From Ashinkailepas kermadecensis (taxonomy: Eukaryota; Arthropoda; Thecostraca; Neolepadidae), in the NCBI GenBank assembly GCA_034440615.1, contig JAOTOM010003145.1:62001-126000 (forward strand): a stretch of DNA of 64,000 nt, written 5' to 3'. Position 1 is the stretch's first letter. Every line of letters starts with the position of its first letter. This document shows positions 54,212 to 64,000 of the stretch, in pieces. The notes beneath the pieces were generated by a model. It was not told the origin of the DNA. It worked only from the letters and a program-made list of their open reading frames with translations, and searched no databases. The position numbers and the translations under genes were made by a program.

Positions 54212-54945
54212 TATAGGGTAGTTTTTTCCCTGGCCGTGGGAAATCTAGGGATAGACCAACGCTGCCGCTTTTCTTGTATACCCCAGAACAATAAGCCGAC
54301 AGCTCACTTGTTAGAATCCCGTGATGAGTGAACGCCTGGGCTGGAAGCTTCCGCGGCCCGGTAACTACTTTGAGTCGCGACAGGCAAACGCCAGTCCGCT
54401 CCGAAATCGCAAAGACGAGCTGGCTCTACCTCGGTCTCCTGGGGTATCTTCCTCTCCGAGTCCCGAGTCTCTCTTTATTTCTTCCGCACACACATATATA
54501 TACACTTTGGCACTACCTACACAAATACATCCTCTAGGTATAACCCGCACTCTCATTGGTCGTCACGTGCCAAACCAAAAGTGAACCGGGCTGGGATTGG
54601 CTCGGTGGCCCAGCGGCCATCTTCCGGGGTCAAAGTTCGCGGTCGCGTGCACCGAGCGAGTGACGACATTGGTTATCTGCAGACGGAGCCGCCGTCGGGG
54701 CGTGGCGGTTGGCCTGGCAACCCGCAATGATTCATAGAGGCCCTCGGTCGATGGCGGCACATCACGCGGCTGACGGCGGGCCAGAGTCGGCGTCGGGACA
54801 TATAAGGAGTGATTCGAACGGGGTGACATTCCCAGACAGGCTGTCATCGATACGCCCTTCCGGGGTTCGCGCCGCACGCGGTCTCGAGGTGCATTGTTGG
54901 CATTCCAGAGGCTTGCATGTTCGCATTAACTTTAACATCGTTACA
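54212..54945 (-). repeat. 5' LTR of Gypsy copy B
   Basis: 734 bp, same length as the left LTR with eight single-base differences and no indels seen. It carries the same TATATATA and AATAAA signals. Confidence 0.92.
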
Positions 54946-57844
54946 TTTTAATGAAAAATTTATTTTTATAAAAAAAAAATAGATTGACAGGATCAATAAT
55001 CAATGGTTAAATATGATGTGATCATATGATGAATATGATGCTAGGTGTATGGCAAAGCAAGCCAATATCCATAGCTGAAGTGTGACATAATGCAGCATCC
55101 ATGGGGGTTGTGTAAACCTGAAATTGGTCATTTCCCACCTTATATTGATAAAAAATTACAATTAAGCAAACATTAACCATTAGAGCCAGTTCAAAATATT
55201 GATGGAGACAGCCCAATTTTAAAGTGGAATATGCTAGATCAGATCATTTCCTAGTTTGTGTGCCACATCTGAAGTTCTGTCCATGTTCTGGAAATGTTTA
55301 ATTTAATTAAGCAAAAATATGCTGTTGTCTGCCAGCACTGGTTGCTCAGACACCATTGATGTCTTTCATGGTCAGGCATCAGTGGTGTACCTATTATCTT
55401 GTTGATGCACATGCACCGACAAATCTGCTGTGTACATGTAACAATTTAAATAATTAGTTATTTCCAATTTTGTTTTTGTAACAATCTTATTTGGGACATA
55501 TGAAGAGAGCACTCTTAATGGCTAAAATGGCCAAGGTCATGTAGTTTCTGTACTGTAGATTTGGATTTTAGATTATTAACCAGATTTACATAAGAATGCA
55601 TGAATACCAAGTTTATTGATGTGATTAAGATGAAGTGACTGCTTGTTTGTATTGCAAATGCTTGCTTTTCACTCTGTGAACTAAATATAACCAAAAAGGG
55701 CTTTGATAAGTGATATATAGTGATATTAATGGAATATTTTCCAAAGAAATCTAACATTCTAGCCTAACCTCCTCTTTAAAGAAATGAAATGTTTAATGAT
55801 AAAATTCTCAAATTTCAGCATTAAATTAACCTAGCGTAATCTAGACTGCTCTACAGAAACAAAGCATGCCATTAACTTATTTTGTGAATGGTTTAAGTTG
55901 CAATAGTACTGCAAAATGTTGGTTGTGAATATGTGGTATGTGATGTGAATATGATTGTGGTTAAATTTTCATCTTGTCAAAAAAGCTTACCCAAAATGTT
56001 GCATGCTTCTCTGAAAATACCAACATAGAGTGGGAAATATGAAGGTGCCAGAAATAATATGGTTAATGTAAGGGAACTTTACTGAAGAAAGAAAATCATA
56101 CAATCTGTATCCACAAATAGTTGTTGGAAGATTTAATCGATGCAATAATTTGTTTTTGAAATGTAAGTCTTCTGAAAACCCTGATGAGTTGCAAACCTTG
56201 GAATTGAAATTCAAATCTCCTTATTTTCAGATTCTGAATATCACTCTTATAAAATGTATAAATCAGCTTCTTTAGGGCTGGTGTTATGTGGTCATCTGTG
56301 CTGTTCACTACTAGGTGTTCCTTGGAGCAGGCAACAGTAGCCAACAAATAGTTTGTCAAGGCCATGAATAACATTGGTATATGCATGCTTGTTTCTCAGA
56401 AATTGTACATGCTATGTAAATTGTGTATTTAAAAGACATGCTGCACTGTCAGCCATGTGGTGCTTCGAAACCAATGATGCCATTCATGGTCATGCCATGC
56501 TGTTTACAATCTACCTGGAATTAGTCAACAGCCAAGATAGTTTATCAATGATAGCCCAACCAGTACCAAAATGTCCAACACTAATAGGTGACTCAGGTTA
56601 TTCCGCTCATCTTGTCTCTGGTTTGAGTATGGATTGTCACATTTTGGTGATTTTAAAAATGTCACACTAAGATGTAAAAACCTAGTCCCTACAGGTGGCC
56701 TGAACTTTCATTCCACTTGCTGTGTGCATGGTATTGACCAAAATAATTTATGCCCTGATGTGTCTACCTGGGAGCAAGCAAGTCCCCAAGGTGTGGCAAT
56801 TTTAGCAAAGTCCTGTCAGTGTGTAAATGGTTGGTAACTGTTGCCTTGTGGAGTCTTCTTGCTGCCCTTTTGATGCTGTCTGTAGATCGTGAATGTCAGT
56901 CAGTGTATTTATGGGGAAAACTGGTGCTTTTAGGAAGCAGGCAATTTCTGTGTGCTCCAGTAGACATCTTGGCTTGTACGTTTTGGTGGCACAATTCTGT
57001 TGGGTGTGATGATTATTATACAGTGGCCAACTGCAGCATGTATATTTCTGCAGCATAGTTTGCAGACTGGGGAGCAAGTGTAGGTTAAGATAACCAAGTC
57101 ATGCCTGCTCATCTAATACTCAGGACTTTATTACGAAATGGGTCATAACATAAGGATATTTGATTTCATGTAAGAATGTTTTATGTATGGGTATATGATA
57201 ATGATGTGCTTACTAACTGGCTATATAAGTCCTGAACGTCTGATCCATTTTCTAAAGCAGCAAAAATAATATAGTTGCTTATATTGTACTAAAAAGGCAT
57301 CATTAACCTAGATAACACTAACAATTTGGAGCTTATTTATTGTATCTTGCTATTTACTTTATCGGACATGTTTCCATGATCTTGGTGAATGCTAACATAC
57401 ATATAACATGTATCACTATAGCTTAAGCAATGCAATAAGAAACTGGAATTGCAGCTGAAATCCAGCTCCTAGATTATAACATGCCAGATCATCCTCTAGC
57501 TTCCATCACATGTAACAGGATACAGTAATGCCGTGCCAGCCCGTCATAGCGAAATATAAATTGGCGAATGCTTAACATGGTAACATTAATGTGCACATTT
57601 TGCTGCCAAAGAACACCTCCAAACCAATGTGGAAGTTTTGTTTTGCAATCACTTTTTTTTTGGGGGGCATTGGTAAAGTTACTCAATAAGACACTTTATT
57701 AGTTAGAACTTAACTTAATATCATATGTATACTTTCTAACTCTGTTTTTATCACAATTTGTTGTGTGTTAAACTAGCTATCTCACTTTATATGTGACCTG
57801 ATTAGTACATGCACTGAACTATCTGATGACATCCTAATTAATTC
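54946..57844. other. Intergenic region, no gene recognised
   Basis: AT-rich sequence with a partial AACCT-family copy near 55590-55770. No ORF shows a family landmark. If the exon at 57863 is real, this may be intron. Confidence 0.45.
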
Positions 57845-57862
57845 ATGCATTTACTTTTTCAG

Positions 57863-58270
57863 ATGAGTACCATAACCGCACTTCGGTTTCATGGAAGGTC
57901 TCACTCTTCAGGTTTTGATCTTCAATGCCCTTCGTTTCCCTGTTTTAGAGAAACGCACACGCATTTACGCATTGAGATTCCGAACATAGACCCGATGCTG
58001 TGTGAGGGGCAGACTATTGAGAACCTCTTGAAATACAGCACACTGTATTATCCCAAGTTGAAGGAAAGGTGTGTGAGTGCCACTGGAGATAGGAATGTGG
58101 TAGAGGACAGCTCACTGCATGTGAGGAAGTGTTGTACCGATACCCATTTTAGGAGGGAGTCTGAGGGACCATATGTCCAGGTTCAGCGGCACCATGGGAT
58201 TGAGCTGGTTGTGAAGATTGCGTTTGGGAGGCGTGTCGGCGAAGCGTTTCGGGTGATGGACTGCTACTGA
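57863..58270 (+). CDS. Possible orphan exon, unknown protein
   Basis: An ATG at 57863 directly follows TTTACTTTTTCAG, a good-looking splice acceptor, and opens 135 codons to a stop at 58268-58270. The sequence (MSTITALRFHGRSHSSGFDL, later LLKYSTLYYPKLKERC and GIELVVKIAFGRRVGE) is compositionally ordinary, unlike the repeat-derived frames around it. I do not recognise a family. It could be a terminal exon of an unseen gene, a transposon remnant or chance. Confidence 0.3.
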   Translation: MSTITALRFHGRSHSSGFDLQCPSFPCFRETHTHLRIEIPNIDPMLCEGQTIENLLKYSTLYYPKLKERCVSATGDRNVVEDSSLHVRKCCTDTHFRRESEGPYVQVQRHHGIELVVKIAFGRRVGEAFRVMDCY

Positions 58271-58699
58271 AGCCATCAGCAAGCGGTAGTTTGATTGCTG
58301 TTGCCCGCCTGACAGTAACAGTTGCTTCATACCTCGCAGCAACATTGCAGCCGGCCTCGCAGCAAGAGCTGACGCTGACGCCAGAGCAAAAGCTGTTGGC
58401 GGGCCGCAGTAACAGGAACTGCAGCTGCGAACCGCGCAGTCATGTACGTGTGTATGTATAAAGTGTTTTTATCGTGGTGATTTATTTTGAGTAAGACATT
58501 TGTATTCAATGTTGCTGCTCTGCTTGGCTTTGATGCTCTAAAGGCAAGCCTTGTGAACCTCGGATGTCACGGACAGCTGACCTTTAATGATAACCAATTG
58601 GAGGCGTTGTGAGTGAAGCTGACTATTGTGAAACTTTTGTCTAGAGTTAGCAATTCCAAAGCTCACATAACTGTAAAAGAAAGGCGGCCTTCACCAGAC

Positions 58700-59700
58700 A
58701 GTGATGGCAGCCTTACCTTATCGAGAGCTGCCGGGAGTGTCGCCGCCCCAGCAGCAGAACCTGCCGCTGACCCAGCAACAAGGACTGCTGCCGCCTGCCC
58801 TGCGACATGGCTTGCTGCCGGCCCCGCAGCAAGACCTGCCGCCGGCCCCGCAGCTACTGTCGCTGGCCCCGCAGCAAGACACGCCGTCGGCCTCGTGGCA
58901 GGATCTGCCGCCGGCCCCGCAGCAAGGACCGCTGCCGCCTGCCCCGCTGCAAGACCTGCCAACGGCCTTGCAGCAAGGACTGCTACTGTGGGTCTCCCAG
59001 CACCCGCAGCTAGACTTGCTGCTGGCCCCAAGACAGCACCTGCCACAGACCTTTCATCAGCACCTGCCGCCCTGTCACGCATTGCAGCCACTGGCTCCGC
59101 AGCAAGATCTGTCACCGGTTCATTAGCACCCACAGCACGGCCTGCTGCCGTCTGCCCCGCAGCAAGGACTGCTGCTGCTGGCCCCGCAGCACGACCTGCA
59201 GCCGGCCTCACGGCAAGGCCTACCCCGCAGCAGACTACTGCCGCCGGCCCCGCAGCAAGATCTGCAACAAGACCTGCAGACGGCCCTACAGCAAGACCTG
59301 CAGCCGGCCCATCAGCAAGGCCTACCGCTGGCCCCGCAGCAGAATCTACCACCGGCCTTACAGCAAGGACCACTGCCGCGGGTCTCGCAGCACCCGCACC
59401 TAGACCTGCTGTTGACTCCGCAGCAGCACCTGCCACCGATCTCTCAGCAGCACCTGCCGCCGGCCCCGCAAGAATGTCTACAGCCACTGGCTCCGCAGCA
59501 AGATCTGTCGCCAGCCCGGCAGCACCCACAGCACTGCCTGCTGCCGCCTGCCCTGCAGCAAGGACTGCTGCCGCCGGCCCCGCAGCAAGATTCGCCTCCA
59601 GCACCGCAGCAAGACTCGCCGTCGGCTCCGCAGGAAGATTCGCCGCCGGTCCCGCAGCAAGACTCGCCGTCGGCCCCGCAGTAAGACCTGCCGCTGAACA
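58700..59700. repeat. GC-rich 24-bp-unit array, open in several frames on both strands
   Basis: Units around GCCCCGCAGCAAGACCTGCC repeat with a 24-base core, so every frame stays open. One plus frame runs 403 codons (58613-59824; Gly-Pro-Ala-Ala-Arg type), another gives APQQDLPP repeats with a stop near 59124, and a minus frame runs 381 codons. A block at 59000-59200 recurs about 393 bases later. No domain or splice context supports a gene, so I call it a repeat. Confidence 0.75.
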
Positions 59701-59824
59701 CCCAGCAAAGCCTAGTGTCTTGTGGAGTGGATCGTTGGTGGATCGTAGGTCGTTGTGGAGTGACTGTGTGCACGACCAGGGAACAGGGCTCATCACAGTG
59801 GTGATCACAGCGAAGCTGATGTGA

Positions 59825-62140
59825 CGCTATTGACGCATTTGTATGTTTCTTCCACGTTGTGCGTTTCCAATTTCATCGTGTCGCATTTATGGTGTCATGT
59901 ATAATCATATGTGCATGACGCTACATCAATACATACCGAAATGTACGGCGTAAGTTGTTTTTCTTCATGAAAAATGATGCATGCCGCCCTAGAATAGCGA
60001 TCTTGCATCCCCCAAGATCATTACACTTCATGTGTCAAATCGTTAAAGAAATGGTGCATCGAGTGTATATTTGACATGATCTGACAGTCACCAGTCCTTT
60101 GTACAGGTCATGTTCGAAAGATAATTGACCATACCGTAAGCAAATTGAAGTCGGCCCAAAAATCTTCGTGATAAGTAATGACATCGTAAATAGGGCAACA
60201 CAAATTATATTGCCCCCGTACCAAGTCATGTCAGTTATTTATGTGCAAATTATTGAACCTGCAGCGTTCTGACACTAAATCCAGCAGGTTTCAAGGCGGT
60301 CAATTTTATCTTTAAAAAGATAGGAACCGTTAATTAACTTCGAGTGATGACCTCTGGCCTACCCAGAACAAGTGACCTGACATGACCTATGCTCGTAAGC
60401 TTTACACACCTGGGCGCCAAATGAACCTGAACCTGTGGTCGGCGCGCCCTTAAATCCAAATAATCAACAAGTCTTACACACCATCCCAAATCACTGAAGA
60501 ATATCCTACACCAAGTTTAAACTCGTTGCGTTGTTCGGTTCATTAGCTATTCCTGAAAGACCGGCCGGGGTGACGGTTGCCCTCCCCACCGTGGGTGTGT
60601 TAACCCGCACCGTCTCGGGGGAGGGGGGGTTCGTTAGCGACCCCCTAAGGTTTTACGCGGATAGGGAAAGAACTGCGCGCGGTAGCACGCCGAATTTTGG
60701 TATACCTTTTCCCACATCAATTTGGAATGTTGTGCCAAAATGTTTAAGTCAGGCCATCTAAGGTCAAGGAGTTAGTCAAGGTCAAGAGAGGTCACCTCCA
60801 AAAAGTTCAACCAGTCGTTACGCTTTAACTGATAAAGATATTTTAATAAAACATTCAGCATTTGCTTATATTTAGGGACGCAACAAAACGCACTGGAGGA
60901 TTTTTCCGTTTTTGATTACTTATTAGTTTTGCATATTTGCCCATTCGAGTTAAAATCGAAGATTCTGGCTAAAGTAAGCATTTTTTATTGGAGCAAGTTG
61001 ACTTCGACCAATGTTTTTCGGTCCGCTCTACCCATTAGAAAAGGAAAATGAAAGAACACTTGAAAACTCAAAATTGTGAAATTTCAAAAAAAACATTTTT
61101 TTTTTAATTTTGGGTGGCCAAAAATTGTATGGCCCTCATCGATTTCGCTTTTCTTTCTGATTCCAAATAACTTTTGTTTTCCCAAATCTCCCCCAAAATG
61201 AACTCCCCAGAGCCAAAAACATGATGTAAGTCGTGAAAGCCTAGTGACGTCACTTTTTGTGGATTTTTTTTTTGGGGGGTTGTCTGGCCCTACTCGTCGA
61301 ACGCTTTCCGATGACACCTCTTTCGTTTTCGTGCGATGCTTAGTTTGGAGATTAGACAAGGGGGTCCCAATCGACCCCCCTCGAGACGGGGTGGGAGGAT
61401 AAGACTGGAAAGACGGGGAGGGTTGAGACATTGCCTGAGGTGACCTCAAGGCTGAATTATGTACGTAATAAACTAATGACGATTCATTGGTAGAATCTAA
61501 ATGCTTCTAACTTTTATCTCAGTCCATTCGAAGGACAGTGCCAGAAACGCCGATGGCAGTGCATACTATTGGGAATCGGTGGATATTAAACCAAAAAAAC
61601 CCGAGCCTAATTATTTCCGAAGCTAACAAAAAATTGTTCCGATATGTTCCCAATGAAATGCAGATTTTTATCTGGGGTGGACAAATTTCGAACCATCTAC
61701 CAATTTTTCACAAACAATGTAGCTTTGTAAATTTCACTTATTTTGACAGCATGTCAAAAATTTTAAAACCTCAAAACCCGAGTCAAATTTTTTCCAAACG
61801 TTTTTTTTCTTTCTGTTGCTTACTCTCTGGGGTCTCGGCAACACGATCCGAAGTGGACATTTCATGAGTCACGGCGTGATTTTAACGTAGGTTCGCGAAG
61901 AGACCGGTAGTTCCAATTGTCCGAACTGCACAGGCCCGTATATATGCTGCTTAAAGTGTCTAATGTATCAATATTAAGTTCGCAGTGGATTGTAATGGAC
62001 GATAACGGATCTAAGGCAATTTATCCATTCGTTAAGCACTGAAATTATGGCACAAATAAACAACAAAATGCATAACATTTGAGCATTCGTTAATAGTACC
62101 AATAACAGCCGCCAGAGGCGCTGCCATCGATGTCCGCATT
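59825..62140. other. Intergenic region, no gene recognised
   Basis: Contains GGTCAAG-type repeats near 60755-60800 and a GC-rich patch at 60560-60700. Several ORFs of up to 121 codons occur without landmarks. Confidence 0.5.
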
Positions 62141-62142
62141 AG

Positions 62143-64000
62143 TTGCCTATCTGGCGACTTCTCTGGTTGGGGCACACATTTGGTGCCTATCCCCAAGCAA
62201 GATGGAGTGCGACTGTGTGCAGACTACCGAATCACAGTCAACCCTCAGCTGGAGCCATTGAAGTACCCAATGCCCACGCCAGAGGCGCTCTTCGCCAGCA
62301 TCAAGGGCAAGAAGTTTGCCAAGCTGGACTGTCGGAACGCATATTTGCAGTGCGAGCTGGACGACAAATCCAAGGACGTGACGACAGTCACCACGCACCG
62401 AGGTGCGTTCCGTATGAACCGACTGCCCTACGGCATCAGCGTCTGTGGGGCGGTGTTTCAGGCCATCATGGACCGTGTGCTGGATGGTCTCCCCGGGGTT
62501 GTGTGCTACCTCGACGACATCCTTGTCACGGCAGACAGTGACCGTGACCTACTCCAGCGGTTGGACGGGGTCCTTACGCGACTGGAGAACAATGGAATGC
62601 GGCTCAAGAAGGAAAAGTGCGAGTTTGACTTGCATGAGGTGGTGTACCTCGGGTGGAGGGTGTCGGCAACAGGATTGCGCCCTCTGGAGAAGAAGACCAG
62701 CGCCATCAAGCGGGCACCGGAACCGCAGAACGTCCATCAGCCGATGTCTCTGATCGGCTCCATCAGCTACTACCAGCGGCTGTTGCCGAACCTGGCGACG
62801 GTCCTGGCTCCGCTGTACGCTCTGCGGAAGAAAGACGTGAAGTGGAAATGGACCGAAGCCTGCTCAACGGCCGTGACCCGCATAAAGCAGATGCTGGTAA
62901 CAGCATCGGTTCTGATGCGGTACGATCCGGCTCTGGCTCTGCGGCTGGTCACAGATGCCAGCTCGACCGGCCTGGGAGCGGCTCTGCTTCAGGCGTTGCC
63001 GGACGGGATGGAACGACCAGTGCAATACGCCTCCCGGACCCTGAGCCCCACTAAGCGCAAGTACGCCCAAGTGGAGAAGGAGGCACTGGCCGTGTCCTTC
63101 GGGGTCAAACGGTTCCACCAGTTTGTCTTCGGGCGGCCTTTCACCCTGGTGGTGGACAACAGGACTCTGTCACGGATCTTAAGCCCGGACCGGGAGCTGC
63201 CGTGCCTGGCCGCGGCACGTATGCAGCGTTACGCGCTCCAGCTGGCTGCATATCAGTACCGGGTGGAGCTGCGCCGCACCGACGCCATGAGGGTGGTGGA
63301 CACCCTGTCGCGGCTGCCGGTCTCCAACCCGGCGGACGAGCGGGCGGCGGCAGAAGAGGAGGCGGAGCATGGCAGTGGCTGCGTACTTTTCGTCGCGGAC
63401 GAGGGACCAGGTCTGACTGCACGCGACATCGCCACGGCCACGCGGCGGAATCCGGTGCTCGCCCGAGTACTGGCGGCGGTGCGATCCGGCTGGCCGGCGG
63501 TGGTGGACCCCGACCTCGTCTCGTTCAAGACTCGACAAGAGGAACTGTCCACAGACGCCGACTGCGTGCTCTGGGGCGGTCGGGTCGTGGTGCCGCGTGG
63601 GCTTAGGAGTGCCGTGAAGAAGGAGCTGCACGAAGGACACTTGGGATCCACGAAAATGAAACAGCTGTAGCGGCGGTTCGTCTGGTGGCCGGGTCTGGAC
63701 GCCGAGCTCGAGGCGCTGGCGCGCGACTGCGACGCCTGCGTCGCCAGGAGGGCAGCGCCCCCTCACGCGGCTCGGCACGACTGGGAGCCCGCCAGCGGGC
63801 CATGGCAGCGCATCCATGCCGACTTCATGGGCCCGATGTTGGGCTGTAGCTTCCTCGTCGTCGTGGACAGCTATTCCAAGTGGCTGGAGGCGGTACCGAT
63901 GAGGACAACGACGGCCGGCCGGACAGTGGCCGTAATGAGGGACATGTTCGCTCGGCTGGAGTTGCCACTGCAAGTGGTGACTGACAACGGCTCTCAGTTC
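62143..64000 (+). pseudogene. Gypsy copy C pol: reverse transcriptase, RNase H and integrase, running off the right edge
   Basis: The frame from about 62165 starts inside the reverse transcriptase (WGTHLVPIPKQDGVRLCADY) and shows LDCRNAY (motif A), YLDD, RNase H (LVTDASSTG, EKEALAV, VVDNRTL, VVDTLSRLP) and integrase zinc-binding residues (LHEGHLG, CDACVAR). A TAG at 63668-63670 interrupts it between the zinc His and Cys pairs. The same frame then continues with catalytic Asp in HADFMG and VTDNGSQF up to the window end. The copy has no gag, protease or reverse transcriptase start to its left. Its GC-rich codon use resembles copy A at 39.3 kb, so both probably belong to one family. Confidence 0.9.

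Larger units (their letters stand above)
45904..54945 (-). mobile_element. Gypsy copy B: full-length Ty3/Gypsy retrotransposon, about 9.0 kb
   Basis: Two 734-bp direct repeats (45904-46637 and 54212-54945) bracket gag, pol and a third ORF on the minus strand, with a primer-binding site beside the right (5') LTR. I count eight single-base differences between the LTRs, about 1.1%, so the insertion is recent. Gag and pol are intact; the third ORF has one stop. The LTR ends are TGTAAC...CCTATA rather than TG...CA. I find no target-site duplication: the flanks read ATACTTC on the left and TTTTAAT on the right. Confidence 0.93.

Noticed and set aside
61084..61867. ORFs of about 110-120 codons near 61.1-61.9 kb
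   Set aside because: No landmark, no splice context, and low-complexity T or A runs in them.

Overview
This is eukaryotic, repeat-dominated nuclear DNA. There are no operons or ribosome-binding sites. Exons have GT-AG borders, and tRNA-derived SINEs, LINE fragments, LTR retrotransposons, hAT-like elements and minisatellites fill most of the window. Dispersed (AACCT)n/(AGGTT)n motifs resemble the arthropod telomere repeat. With the GC-rich exons in AT-rich introns, this suggests an arthropod, perhaps a crustacean; the species cannot be settled from the sequence.

Region 1 (about 1-11.2 kb) holds the only host gene recognised: the 5' part of an ATR-type checkpoint kinase gene (PIKK family), minus strand. 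It runs from an ATG at 11187 leftwards and off the left edge. Six exons are supported (10936-11187, 7545-7724, 6732-6833, 3347-3770, 1951-2258, 75-284), all encoding N-terminal HEAT-repeat sequence. At least one exon is not visible between 6732 and 3770. Three separate tandem duplications sit exactly on splice junctions of this gene: a 47-bp donor duplication, a 115-bp GT...AG array and a 46-bp acceptor array. A 32-bp minisatellite of about 37 regular copies and three SINE copies lie in its introns.

Region 2 (11.2-23 kb) has broken LINEs (a CR1/Jockey-like copy with reverse transcriptase and a more decayed copy) and decayed GC-rich tandem arrays.

Region 3 (23065-31785) looks like one giant non-autonomous hAT-like element. 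It has an 8-bp target duplication (GTTATATG) and CAGTGGCGTCGCCAC-like ends, and carries an imperfect inverted repeat about 2 kb long overall and a 3-kb array of a 20-bp unit. A 405-bp element with the same kind of ends lies at 41208-41612.

Region 4 (32-38 kb) is AT-rich DNA with a dispersed repeat family carrying AACCT runs, followed by three copies of another repeat ending in CGACGCCCCTG.

Region 5 (38.7-64 kb) has three Ty3/Gypsy copies: a broken gag-protease copy (+, 38.9-40.7 kb); a young full-length element (-, 45904-54945) with 734-bp LTRs, gag, pol, a likely -1 frameshift site and a separate chromodomain ORF; and a pol copy (+, 62.1 kb to the right edge). Between them lie a TIR element with 3-bp duplications, a possible orphan exon at 57.9 kb and a GC-rich 24-bp-unit array at 58.7-59.7 kb.
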